Source: an uncultured Chloroflexota bacterium (lineage in GTDB: Bacteria; Chloroflexota; Anaerolineae; Anaerolineales; Anaerolineaceae). From it: 64,000 nucleotides of DNA. Below the pieces are notes generated by a model. It made no database searches, was not told where the DNA came from, and was given only the letters and a program-made list of their open reading frames with translations. Below, piece after piece: positions 7,279-16,606 of the stretch. The position numbers were made by a program, and so were the translations under genes. Numbering within the stretch: position 1 is the first letter of the stretch; each line of letters begins with the position of its first letter. The DNA is taken from contig CADACE010000006.1 of assembly GCA_902786265.1 (NCBI GenBank), positions 62,001-126,000 on the forward strand, written 5' to 3'.

Positions 7279-9330
7279 GTGAGGAATGAGGAACGCGGAA
7301 CAAATTCCAATACAAACCGCAAAGACCTGATCGGCGGTATTGCCTTACTTTTCGCTTCCTGCGCGGGAGCTTTTATCTTCTATTGTGAAAAGCTTCAGCT
7401 CACACCTTATACGTTCAAAGGACTGGCTGCCCGGCTTGGCGCGGTTTTTCTTCTGTTTTTTCTGTTCTTTTTCCTGCTTTACTTTCTGCTTCGCAAAACG
7501 ATCCTTACCTTAACAAAAAGTGAGAGGCTTTCATTTACGATCGCGGGCATTGCCTTGTCTGTTTTGGCGATGGTCTGGTTCCCGGTCCCGGATACCGGAC
7601 TTTTCAGGGAACATACCCTTATCATCCGCGCGCTCCCGGATGAAACCGGGGAAATACGCCCGGTCACACTGACCTGGCTGCACCGGCAGAGCGGAGATAT
7701 ACCGCTTACTGAGGTCCAATGCACGGGGAGCTGCACCTATGATGACAACAATCCATCCATTTCCGCATCCGAAGCGGAAATGCGCTGGTCAGGGAAAACC
7801 GGCAGCAGCATTACCATCGAATTCAAATCAGGCAAAGACCAGGGACTTGCGGAAGTATCCTGGGACGGCGCAAAAACGACAGCCGCTTTGAACAACGAAG
7901 AATTCTACAGGCTGAGTTTTGATTATTCATTTTCTCCATCCGACGGACTTATTGAATTTGCCGCTGTATGGCTGCTCGTTTTTCTTACCTGCTTTGCAGG
8001 CAGCATTACGGCTGTCAGGCTCCTGCCGGGATGGAATTTCAGGATATTTTTCGGAGCCGCTTTTATTATTTTTGCCTCTTTCCGCATCATTCAATTTTAT
8101 ACGGTCAGCGAACCGCTGGGATTCATCGACTCTGAGTTCTATATCGGCCAATCTCGGCTGCCTCTTGCGAACCTGCTGCGCGGGGAAAAATATTGCCGTA
8201 TACCGGAATGGCACTGCCTTTCCCGGCCGCTTCTGATCCCTTTGGTTTATAAAGCCTGCCGGCAAAATCACAGCACGATCGTTATGGTTCAGCTGGCTGT
8301 ATCGGTCCTCTGCTGGGGTTATTTTGCCTGGCATGCGTCCCATCTGTGTGAAAGGAATATCACACAAAAGCTCGTGCTCATATTCAGCCTCGGGCTTGGC
8401 TGTGTTCCCAATGTCACCCGCTGGGATCAAATGATCATGAGCGAATCGCTTTCCATTTCCGCAAGTATGCTGATGATGGGAAGCCTGTTTTGGCTGACCC
8501 GTACAGGGAAAGAATGGCATTTTCTTCCCGCCCTCTTCACTGCCGTCAGTGCCCTGCTCTTTATCTATTCACGTGATTCCGCTTTATGGACAGTCTTTTT
8601 CGTCATCATTATGCTGCTGTTTATCATAAAGCAGAGAACCGGCAAACGCATGATACTGGGACTGTGCGCTGTCCTTTTGATTTTCAGTTTTCTGACGATC
8701 CGCTCCACCGGCGACCGGTGGGTTTATTCCTTTGAGAATGTTTTGTTCAACCGCATCGCAAAGGATCCGGAGGCTCTGACTTTCTTCATTGAATCAGGAA
8801 TGCCGACACCCGAAAATATTGAACATTTCTACGGAGCTGAACATGTAATGGCAGATCCGTTATTTAATTCGGAAGAATTCAAACCGCTGCGGGAATGGAT
8901 CCTGTCTGACGGATTAAAAACATACTTCCGATATCTGCTGCTGACCCCGGCTGCAACTCTCCGAATGACCTGGTACGCGGGATTTGAGAAAGAAGCTTTT
9001 GAAAAAATCGAATACACCTTCGCACCCCGCGGATTCCAAAAGATTTTGCCGGATGCTGTGATCAAGCTGTTTTCCGTCAATATTCCGGGAGCAATGATGA
9101 CCGGCCTGGCGATATTCGCCACCCTCACTGCTTTTTCTGTTCCGAATGGTGAGCGGTATGCTTTTCCGATCCTGTTTATTCTCTCGGCATACCTGCTGGG
9201 CACGGCGGCTTTCCTCGCGGATGAATATGAGCTCGACCGGCATATCATGACCATCCTCATCATGATGAAAGCCTCATTTCCTCCGCTGATCTGCATGCTT
9301 TCGGAAGATCTGCTCCGCCAGCACCGATAA
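7279..9330 (+). CDS. Large polytopic membrane protein, unknown (possibly GT-C-like)
   Basis: This 683-residue protein has two N-terminal membrane segments (about residues 14-32 and 46-66), a further one near 85-103, an outer region rich in Ser/Thr to about 215, and then a long series of membrane segments to the C-terminus. The start is GTG at 7279 with AGGAG 6 bases upstream, directly after the CYTH stop. The alternation of long hydrophobic helices with an acidic first half-loop (IDSEFYIGQS) recalls GT-C glycosyltransferases and other polytopic envelope proteins, but no diagnostic motif is clear. Function not recognised. Confidence 0.75.
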   Translation: MRNEERGTNSNTNRKDLIGGIALLFASCAGAFIFYCEKLQLTPYTFKGLAARLGAVFLLFFLFFFLLYFLLRKTILTLTKSERLSFTIAGIALSVLAMVWFPVPDTGLFREHTLIIRALPDETGEIRPVTLTWLHRQSGDIPLTEVQCTGSCTYDDNNPSISASEAEMRWSGKTGSSITIEFKSGKDQGLAEVSWDGAKTTAALNNEEFYRLSFDYSFSPSDGLIEFAAVWLLVFLTCFAGSITAVRLLPGWNFRIFFGAAFIIFASFRIIQFYTVSEPLGFIDSEFYIGQSRLPLANLLRGEKYCRIPEWHCLSRPLLIPLVYKACRQNHSTIVMVQLAVSVLCWGYFAWHASHLCERNITQKLVLIFSLGLGCVPNVTRWDQMIMSESLSISASMLMMGSLFWLTRTGKEWHFLPALFTAVSALLFIYSRDSALWTVFFVIIMLLFIIKQRTGKRMILGLCAVLLIFSFLTIRSTGDRWVYSFENVLFNRIAKDPEALTFFIESGMPTPENIEHFYGAEHVMADPLFNSEEFKPLREWILSDGLKTYFRYLLLTPAATLRMTWYAGFEKEAFEKIEYTFAPRGFQKILPDAVIKLFSVNIPGAMMTGLAIFATLTAFSVPNGERYAFPILFILSAYLLGTAAFLADEYELDRHIMTILIMMKASFPPLICMLSEDLLRQHR

Positions 9331-9449
9331 TTTCAGCATTTATCTGCTCGGAATGAAACAAACGAGGTCAGCTCTGATGCTGCCGCGAAGCCGGTACAGC
9401 AGAACTGCACTCCTGTTCGGCGATACATACTGAAAAAGTTCCCTTTACA

Positions 9450-9490
9450 AAAAACAAAGACGCGGAATCAGAAACCGCGTCTCTATTTTT
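9450..9490 (-). terminator. Terminator of argS
   Basis: AGACGCGG pairs with CCGCGTCT (9458-9465 with 9475-9482); on the minus strand the stem is followed by TTGTTTTTTG. It may also serve the plus-strand gene ending at 9330. Confidence 0.8.
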
Positions 9491-9510
9491 ATATTCTCTG
9501 CCGTCCGATT

Positions 9511-11271
9511 CTACATCACGTCGGGTGTATCGATCCCCAGCAGCGCCAGACAAACGATAATGGCCTGACGGGCAGCCGCGGAGAGACGCAGACGATAATT
9601 TTTCACATTTTCATCCGCCTGGATCACCGGACAGTTGCGGTAGAAATTGTTGTAAGCCTGGGCCAGGTCGTAAGCCAGGTTCGCCAGATACAGCGTCTTC
9701 AGTTCCTTCGCGGACCGCTGTATTTCCTTCGGGACACGGGCGATCAGGTCGATCAGCTGGACTTCACTGTCAGTGAGCTCATATTCCGGTGCCAGTGATT
9801 CCGGCAGCACTCCGCCGGCCTTGCGCAGGATGGAGTTCGCGCGGACAGCCGCGTATTGGATATAAGGAGCAGCCTGTCCGTTGAAGTCCAGTGCAGCTTC
9901 CCAGTCAAAAGTCACGATCTTGGTGTTATCGCGGGAGAGCATCGAATACTTCAACGCCCCGATCGCCACGGTATGGGCAATTGCTTTTCTGGTTTCTTCA
10001 GGCAGATCCGGGTTCTTTTCATTGACAATGGCAAGCGCACGGGCAGTAGCTTCAACAAGCAGGTCCTGCAGGAACACCACCGTACCGTCACGGGAAGACA
10101 TGGTGACATTCCCCGGCAGATTGACGATCTCGTATGCCAAATGCACCAGGTTCTTTGTCCAGGGATATCCCATCAGCTCCATGGTCTTGAAAATCTGCTG
10201 CATATACAGCGACTGGCGCACGTCAATGACATAAATTGACTTTGTCAGGTCAAACTGTTCGAATTTCTTGATCGCGAGAGAAAGATCTTTTGTTGCGTAA
10301 AGCGAAGTACCGTCCGAACGCAGGACGACCAGAACGCGGTATTTATCCTTTGTCCCGCAAAGGTCATCCAGCTTGACGACCACAGCGCCTTCCGGACGTT
10401 CATCGGTGGCAAGACCTTTTTCGATCAGCTCGTCAACGATCACTTTACCGGAATCTTCCACTTCACTTTCAAAATACAGGTGATCGAAACGGACACCGAG
10501 TTCATTATAAATATCATCAAAACCATCCAGGCTCCATTGGCGGGTCTCTTTCCACAAATCGACAATATCCTGATCCCGGCGGTCCCAGCGGGCGAAGAGA
10601 GCTCGGATCTCGGCATCGGCATCCGGTTCGTCATGATGACGGCGGTCTGCTTCCGCGTAAACGTCGCCCATCCAGCGGGTGATGTCTTCGGTCGGTTTTT
10701 CACCGTTATGATATTTCAGATAGCACCACATCCATTTGATAACGTGCAGACCGATATCTCCGAGATAATTGGCACGAACCACCTCATCACCGGACTTTTC
10801 CAGAATGTTGCAGATGGAATTGCCGAGAATAACGTTGCGGAGATGGCCCACATGGAAAGCTTTATGGGTATTGGGCTGGGAAAACTCCACCATCACCCTT
10901 TCCCCGGTCGGGGAACCTTTGCCGTAATCATTGCCTTCACTGAGCACCGTGTCGATCACGCGGCGGGAATAATCTTTCGTGGAAAAATAGAGGTTCAGAT
11001 ACCCGCGGACAGCCTCCGCCCGTTCAAAACCTTCAGGCAGGCTGAGCACATCCGCGATGCCCTGCGCGATCTCCTGCGCATGTGCGGCTACATTCATCTT
11101 CACACCCTTCGCCTTCGCGTCCTGTGAGGCCAGCTGGAAGAAGGATGTCGCCATTCCCCAGTTGCCGGAAAAGGGGATCCACGTCCATTGAACAGCCGCT
11201 TCCGGCAGTCCGTTTTCTTTAAGGTAAGCCTGTATCTGCTTCTCGATCAGTTTTTGTTCAGTTTCAAACAT
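9511..11271 (-). CDS. argS: Arginyl-tRNA synthetase
   Basis: This 586-residue class I synthetase charges tRNA-Arg in the cytoplasm. It has the N-terminal additional domain, the HIGH signature as FSQPNTHKAFHVGHLRNVILG (HVGH), and the KMSKS loop as MSSRDGT, both typical of many ArgRS (which often lack a canonical KMSKS Lys). The C-terminal anticodon-binding domain includes YNNFYRNCPV. Length is usual. The ribosome site is AAGGAAACAGACC before the ATG. It is a single-gene unit with its own terminator. Confidence 0.96.
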   Translation of the reverse strand: MFETEQKLIEKQIQAYLKENGLPEAAVQWTWIPFSGNWGMATSFFQLASQDAKAKGVKMNVAAHAQEIAQGIADVLSLPEGFERAEAVRGYLNLYFSTKDYSRRVIDTVLSEGNDYGKGSPTGERVMVEFSQPNTHKAFHVGHLRNVILGNSICNILEKSGDEVVRANYLGDIGLHVIKWMWCYLKYHNGEKPTEDITRWMGDVYAEADRRHHDEPDADAEIRALFARWDRRDQDIVDLWKETRQWSLDGFDDIYNELGVRFDHLYFESEVEDSGKVIVDELIEKGLATDERPEGAVVVKLDDLCGTKDKYRVLVVLRSDGTSLYATKDLSLAIKKFEQFDLTKSIYVIDVRQSLYMQQIFKTMELMGYPWTKNLVHLAYEIVNLPGNVTMSSRDGTVVFLQDLLVEATARALAIVNEKNPDLPEETRKAIAHTVAIGALKYSMLSRDNTKIVTFDWEAALDFNGQAAPYIQYAAVRANSILRKAGGVLPESLAPEYELTDSEVQLIDLIARVPKEIQRSAKELKTLYLANLAYDLAQAYNNFYRNCPVIQADENVKNYRLRLSAAARQAIIVCLALLGIDTPDVM

Positions 11272-11439
11272 GGTCTGTTTCCTTATATTTATTATTACTG
11301 CTGTTATTATTTTTTATTCAAGTTTATCATAACCAATCATTATAAATAAATATATCCATATTTCCATGAAATCAGGATACTTTTTCTTCTGCCATTACAG
11401 GGATCCGTCTTTAAGCAAAAACCTGCTACCGGCAAAGAG

Positions 11440-11474
11440 AATAAAAAAACTCCGCAGCAGAATACTGCAGAGTT
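11440..11474 (-). terminator. Terminator of the small lipoprotein gene
   Basis: AACTCTGCAG pairs with CTGCGGAGTT on the minus strand (one wobble), followed by TTTTTTATTC. It lies about 100 bp after the lipoprotein stop codon. Between 11272 and 11440 there is only AT-rich sequence with ATTATA (minus-strand TATAAT) at 11339-11344, a possible argS -10. Confidence 0.75.
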
Positions 11475-11575
11475 TACCGTAACCTTTCCCACCAGAGTTA
11501 TTCCGGTTTATCTTCCGGATTCTCTCCACCTGAAGTCCATCACCCGCTGCCGGCAGGAGCTTTTCCGCCTGCTGA

Positions 11576-11803
11576 TTACCAGCTGATAAGATCCATAAGC
11601 CCATCCGTGACCTCATTTATAATTCCGTCTAAAACTCCGTCAACCGTAACCTTGGTTTCATCTTCGAAGAAACTGATTTTTACAGAAAAATCCGGCTGCT
11701 TACTGTTTTTCCCGAAATCATTCTTGACTCCGCAGGCAGAAACGAACATTGATAAAACCGTCATAACGACAACCAACACGATTGATTTGTAATTCTTTTT
11801 CAT
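11576..11803 (-). CDS. Small lipoprotein, unknown
   Basis: This 75-residue protein begins with a lipoprotein signal (MKKNYKSIVLVVVMTVLSMF) and lipobox VSAC, so the mature part (about 50 residues) should be attached to the membrane by Cys24. A GAGGA ribosome site is 6 bases upstream. The mature part is acidic with no known domain. Odd: beyond the TAA the same frame continues with protein-like codons (SAGGKAPAGSG, stop, WTSGGENPEDKPE, stop) until just before the terminator, as if a Gly/Pro-rich tail had been cut off by two nonsense changes. Confidence 0.7.
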   Translation of the reverse strand: MKKNYKSIVLVVVMTVLSMFVSACGVKNDFGKNSKQPDFSVKISFFEDETKVTVDGVLDGIINEVTDGLMDLISW

Positions 11804-11929
11804 CTCAGCATCCTCACTTCATTTTTTTTATTTATGTTTATATTGTAAAAAATCAAAAATGTAATTTTGTTTTTTCAACCGGCAGAAATTTCCGGAAATC
11901 AGGTTGATGCGATTTTTTGAAAACTCAGA

Positions 11930-11935
11930 TATAAT
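11930..11935 (+). promoter_or_regulatory. Candidate -10 box of the kinase gene
   Basis: TATAAT preceded by AGA lies 20 bases before the kinase ATG. No well spaced -35 is seen; TTGATG at 11904-11909 would need a 20-bp spacer. Confidence 0.4.
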
Positions 11936-11955
11936 GAATTCCGGGAACAGATAGT

Positions 11956-14733
11956 ATGGAAAAAGCAAGCCCTGCCGGGGGAAAAATGCAGTCAAAAGAA
12001 AACCTGAAAGACGGATGCATACTGGATGAACGCTACCGGATCACCCGGGTGATCGGGGAAGGCGGATTCGGTATCACCTATGAAGCGGTCAACATCCACA
12101 GCGGGAAAAAGGCTGCAATCAAAGCAAACCGTCAGGGTGACCCGCGCAGATTTCTTCAGGAAGCCCGGACGCTGCGTGATTTCGCGGAAGAGCCTGCCAT
12201 CGTCAGTGTAATTGACTATTTTGAACAGGACGGAACAGCCTACATCGTCATGGAATATCTGGATGGTATTCCTCTCTCCCTTGCGATCCGGCAAAATGGC
12301 AAATGGCCGATGGAAAAGGCCGTCCGCAGTTTCTCTCCCATCATGAAAACTCTTGAAAATATTCATCAGGCAGGTGTGATCCACCGGGACATCAGCCCGG
12401 ATAACCTGATGCTGATGCCGGACGGCTCTCTGATCCTGATGGACTTTGGTGCCGCAAAAGAGATCCACGAACAAAATGTCACAAAGACTTCCATCTATAA
12501 ATCCGTTTATTCCCCGCCGGAACAACGAGAAAGCGGGATCACGTTAGGCAGTTACACCGATATATATGCGTTAGCCGCCACGATATATTTCTGCGTCACA
12601 GGTCAGGAGCCGGAAGACGCACTGTCACGGCTTTTGTTTGACGAACTGAAAAAACCATCCGAATGCGGAGCTGAAATAAAGCCCGGATCTGAAAAAGCAC
12701 TGCTGAAAGCTCTCGAACTGGATCCCGATGTCCGCACACAGGAAATCGCTGAACTCAGAGAACAGCTGGAAAAGGATTATCCCGACCTTACCGAAGAAGA
12801 GAAGAAGAAAAAGGAAGAAATCCGCAAACAGCGCGGCAGGATCGCTATAGCTTTGTGCGCAATACTTACACTGATCATTCTCGGTATGCTTTATAAATTC
12901 CGTACCAATATTTTGTTCACAACCATTGAAACGCAAACCGTCCTGCTCGACGGATCCGGGATGACGCCGGAAAATTTCAGAAATAATGCCGATATTGTCC
13001 GGAAACGCGTGGAAGCTTTCTCCGGCAACAGGTATCTGTGGAAAGAAGATGAAGGAAAAATCCGCTTTGAAGTCCCTTCGGATCTGTTTGCTGATGACGC
13101 CCCCTCTGATGTAGTACGCCTTAGCATTTCACGGCCGATGGTTATTTCTGTTTCCGTGAAAAACGAAGCAAATCAGTGGGAAAATCTGGGTATTTTTTCA
13201 CAAGAGAACGATATTCTCTCCGCAAAAGCCGGTGAGGACGGAATAGATGTCACATTATCCCGGGATGCCGCGGATCGATTTGAAGGGAGACTGGATATTC
13301 CGGGAACCGAAGTTAAATTATCTTTTGACGCCGACGCCGGATATGACAAATGGGGATATTATCCCGCAGCCGCAAACGGAGACGGACTCAGTATTCATTT
13401 ATCATCCGATGCTTCAGATCATGATTACCTGATACCGGATAAGCTGAAATTATTGCATTTAACCACCCCGCCATCAACAGATGCTTTCCCGGTTCAGACA
13501 GAATGGAAGGTGCGCTGGGAAGATGTAAACAGCACCCTCTTTCCAGGGAAAAACCAGTGTAATCAGAATGATGTTCCCAATCCGTCAATTCTCGTAAGAT
13601 ATGAACCCCATGGTGAGAAGGAAAACTTTCCCGGTTATAACCTGGCGGAGGTCAGTTTTCAGGCTGCGCTGAAAAATCGTTTGGACAGCCTGGACTTTCC
13701 CTATGCGGTAGGAATGGATCGATATGAAAAGAATGTCTATGTTGTTAAACTTCCGACAGAACGATACTGGTATGAAGAAATTTCATATCTTACTGAATTT
13801 GGGAGATATAACTTATCTTATGGCAGCAGCAAAACAAAAACGACCGAGCATCCTGACAGCATAAAGCTTTTGACGAATAGTGACGGGACATGGCAGATAG
13901 CGGATGAAATTTCAACTTACAACAGGGAAAGTCAGCAAAAACTACTTGAGGCGCTCAGTCAGCAGGGGGAAACAGATTTATACCTGTATTATTACGATAC
14001 ACCGCTTTTTGTCTGCCGATTGGATGACGCTGCTGAAACGCTTCAGGAAAACGGTACGATACGGTTTACGCGATGGCTCTCGGCAGAGTATCCGGAAATG
14101 GATGACACAACAAAACATTTCGGGAGTTTTCTGGAGGCCTGTTCCAATCAAAAGCTCCCAAGCGATATAAATTATCAATCTGGTCATATTGTGGAACATC
14201 ATGATGAAAAAGGAGCTATTATTACATCAGACCAAAATATAAATGTCCCGCCATCCTTAACGGATAATAAAGCCATCCTGGATCTGATCTCCGAATGGAA
14301 CCGCATATATGCCGGTAAATTAAGGTTTACCTATAATATGGATGTAGACAAAAGATACCTTCGTATCACAGCACTAAACGCGGAGATCAATGATCCGGCA
14401 GCTGCACTGCAGACGATCGAATCCGTATTTGCGGAAAATTCAGAAGTTTTTAAAAGCGGTGATTTCCAAACCATTTATATTTATGTTCTTCCGGACAATG
14501 AGCCGATATTCACCTGGGTTTCGACATCTGACCCCGGTAAGCCTTTAATCAATTTGACTTTGTTTATGGATTTTGAAAGCGGGAAACTGCTTTTTGCAAA
14601 ATATATCCCATTTGCCACTTATTACCACATTGAAAACAGTGAAGAAATGGAAACATCATACAACGAGTATTTTCGATCTTCTCCGGTATGGCAGCAATTT
14701 ATAAGACCCGATACGGAAAAAACTACTCCGTAA
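11956..14733 (+). CDS. Transmembrane Ser/Thr protein kinase with SecD-like outer domain
   Basis: This 925-residue protein has a cytoplasmic Hanks-type kinase domain (about residues 24-275): Gly loop GEGGFGITYE (34-43), AAIK Lys56, HRDISPDN (143-150) and DFG at 163-165. A charged linker rich in Glu/Lys (275-293) precedes one membrane segment (about 296-314), so residues 315-925 lie outside. The start of that region (TVLLDGSGMTPENFRNNAD, IVRKRVEAF, VTLSRDAADRF) resembles the P1 head of SecD, which is not a usual kinase sensor. The start may be ATG 11956 or ATG 11989, which has GGGGG in front. Its 3' end overlaps the convergent gene by 11 bp. Substrates are unknown. Confidence 0.88.
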   Translation: MEKASPAGGKMQSKENLKDGCILDERYRITRVIGEGGFGITYEAVNIHSGKKAAIKANRQGDPRRFLQEARTLRDFAEEPAIVSVIDYFEQDGTAYIVMEYLDGIPLSLAIRQNGKWPMEKAVRSFSPIMKTLENIHQAGVIHRDISPDNLMLMPDGSLILMDFGAAKEIHEQNVTKTSIYKSVYSPPEQRESGITLGSYTDIYALAATIYFCVTGQEPEDALSRLLFDELKKPSECGAEIKPGSEKALLKALELDPDVRTQEIAELREQLEKDYPDLTEEEKKKKEEIRKQRGRIAIALCAILTLIILGMLYKFRTNILFTTIETQTVLLDGSGMTPENFRNNADIVRKRVEAFSGNRYLWKEDEGKIRFEVPSDLFADDAPSDVVRLSISRPMVISVSVKNEANQWENLGIFSQENDILSAKAGEDGIDVTLSRDAADRFEGRLDIPGTEVKLSFDADAGYDKWGYYPAAANGDGLSIHLSSDASDHDYLIPDKLKLLHLTTPPSTDAFPVQTEWKVRWEDVNSTLFPGKNQCNQNDVPNPSILVRYEPHGEKENFPGYNLAEVSFQAALKNRLDSLDFPYAVGMDRYEKNVYVVKLPTERYWYEEISYLTEFGRYNLSYGSSKTKTTEHPDSIKLLTNSDGTWQIADEISTYNRESQQKLLEALSQQGETDLYLYYYDTPLFVCRLDDAAETLQENGTIRFTRWLSAEYPEMDDTTKHFGSFLEACSNQKLPSDINYQSGHIVEHHDEKGAIITSDQNINVPPSLTDNKAILDLISEWNRIYAGKLRFTYNMDVDKRYLRITALNAEINDPAAALQTIESVFAENSEVFKSGDFQTIYIYVLPDNEPIFTWVSTSDPGKPLINLTLFMDFESGKLLFAKYIPFATYYHIENSEEMETSYNEYFRSSPVWQQFIRPDTEKTTP

Positions 14734-16108
14734 TTTCTTCCCAGTTTTTTTCATTGCTGGCAGAGTAAAGATAGGTTTTGTACAGATGAAAGTTTTCTTC
14801 CGAAAAGGCCATGGTTTCAGCCTCTTCCATCAGAAACATCATCGGATCATCCGCTTCCAGAAAGTCCATAAAGAAAAGATCGCCGGACCGATCCTGTGAA
14901 AGCACCGGGAAACCGCATTCCGCCAAAATCCCGTTCAGACGATCTTTCGTGACGCGGTAATCAGACGGGATGTATTTCTGCGCTTCCTTTCCGAAAAACA
15001 CAAGAAATGAGAGGAAGGTGATCCGGTCCGGGTCCAAATCTCCATGGAGAATTTTGCGCAGGAAGTTCTCCCCTGCCCTGCCGCGCTGATAAACAGCCTT
15101 TTTGTTATCCAGCGCATATAACCGATCCGTTTCCCGTTCCTTCCGTTCCATTTCCGCTTCCAGCCATTCGATGGCTTCATCATCGGAAATACGGGCAAGA
15201 TTCTTGTTTCTCCTGCGCACTTCAGCTGCCAGCTGTTTCTTTTGTGCCTTTGTCAGGCCGGATAATTTACCGTAATACTCCAGCAGGACCTGCAGCCAGT
15301 CCTGCGTAATATAGCCGAAGAAAAAGTTTTCAAAGGCATCATAGATTTCACCAAAGGAAAGAGGACTTTCAAGGATTTTTTCTCTTGCCTCATCCGGTGT
15401 ATGACGCTTCCTGTCCAAAGCAGTACGGACACGGAACACGGACAGCCCTTCCCAGGCTTCTTTAACACCGGAATTTTTCTCAAGCGCGGTCAGATAGACA
15501 ACCATCCGGGCGGAAAGGTAATAATAAAGATATTTACAGAAATAATAACGGGTCTTTTCCCGAACCGTGCTGAAGGAAGACACATTGGAAAGAATAAACA
15601 GACGGAAAGCCTGCTGATCCTTCCCGATTTCGGAGAGCTTCGCGGCAAGCATCTGCGTCCGGTGCTGTGTTTTTGCGACATCGTGATCCCGTACGGAATT
15701 ATCATCTATATATGCAGCAATATCACGCATACAAAGCGCAGAGGAAGAAAGAGTTTGGTTTTCTTTAAGAATCTCTGTTTTTACGCCTGAGCATTCAGCC
15801 AGTAATGTTTTCCATGCAGTATAGGAAAAACTGTTTTTGAAGGCATAGATCAGCGTAGCTTCCCACAAACTCCGGGCATAAAGCTCTTCGCATCCGTTGT
15901 CAAGCAGCTTTTTATTTACCTCCTCCAGTGAAAGCTTCTGCACAAATCCGAGAGCGATGAGACGGTAACGCAGCGGAACTGCCGCGATCTGCTTCCGGCT
16001 TCCGGAAAGGCAGATATCTACCGGTGATTCAGCTTCCCCCGTACTCATCAACTCACCGATAAGACCATCCAGTAAACTTCCGTCCTGTGTTCGTTTTTTT
16101 GCTGCCAT
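14723..16108 (-). CDS. Conserved-looking cytoplasmic protein, unknown
   Basis: This 461-residue soluble protein has no signal peptide or membrane segment. It is mixed helical with many Tyr, Leu and charged residues, including a basic/acidic helical stretch (LTKAQKKQLAAEVRRR, then EAEMERKERETDRLY) that may be coiled coil. No family is recognised. It is convergent with the kinase gene, the 3' ends overlapping by 11 bp, and divergent from the gene at 16214. A function in kinase signalling would be guesswork. Confidence 0.75.
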   Translation of the reverse strand: MAAKKRTQDGSLLDGLIGELMSTGEAESPVDICLSGSRKQIAAVPLRYRLIALGFVQKLSLEEVNKKLLDNGCEELYARSLWEATLIYAFKNSFSYTAWKTLLAECSGVKTEILKENQTLSSSALCMRDIAAYIDDNSVRDHDVAKTQHRTQMLAAKLSEIGKDQQAFRLFILSNVSSFSTVREKTRYYFCKYLYYYLSARMVVYLTALEKNSGVKEAWEGLSVFRVRTALDRKRHTPDEAREKILESPLSFGEIYDAFENFFFGYITQDWLQVLLEYYGKLSGLTKAQKKQLAAEVRRRNKNLARISDDEAIEWLEAEMERKERETDRLYALDNKKAVYQRGRAGENFLRKILHGDLDPDRITFLSFLVFFGKEAQKYIPSDYRVTKDRLNGILAECGFPVLSQDRSGDLFFMDFLEADDPMMFLMEEAETMAFSEENFHLYKTYLYSASNEKNWEEITE

Positions 16109-16213
16109 AAATTTTCCTCTCTTATTATGAAATTATACTGTACCTGCTTCATAAAACAAAATTACATTTTTACTTTTCTATAATCAAAGCGTAGAACCGG
16201 AAAGGAGTGTACC

Positions 16214-16606
16214 ATGGCGATGAATTTCTTGAAATGTAAACGAAATAAAAGAGACAGATGGATCCCTGTCAAATTGAATGAGGCTTATCTCCGTGAAAAG
16301 AATCTGCTGATGGAGCGCTTGTCCGCGAGACTTACCGATAACGGGAATCTGTTCATCTGCGGTGTTGTCAGAAAAATTGAAAGAGATGATAAAACAGATT
16401 CAAAGCCTGTGATCATCCACTGCGATATTCAGAATTCAAACGGTGATATTCTATTCCCTGTAACAGACCCTCATCCGAAAAACATGGAATTAAACCCTTA
16501 CGAAACCTTTTATCTTGCTGTTTATCATATCGGCCGTTTTCTGGATCCCGCCGAAATCAACAATGCCACGCTGTATTGCCAATATGCGGATGAATCGTTA
16601 TTGTAA
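16214..16606 (+). CDS. Hypothetical 130-residue protein
   Basis: The ATG has a strong AAAGGAG ribosome site 7 bases upstream. The protein is soluble: a basic N-terminus (FLKCKRNKRDRW), then alternating beta-like segments (GNLFICGVV, PVIIHCDI, ETFYLAVYHIGRFL). No family is recognised. It lies in the 105 bp-spaced divergent arrangement with the unknown 461-residue protein. Its 3' end overlaps the convergent hydrolase gene by 9 bp. Confidence 0.65.
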   Translation: MAMNFLKCKRNKRDRWIPVKLNEAYLREKNLLMERLSARLTDNGNLFICGVVRKIERDDKTDSKPVIIHCDIQNSNGDILFPVTDPHPKNMELNPYETFYLAVYHIGRFLDPAEINNATLYCQYADESLL

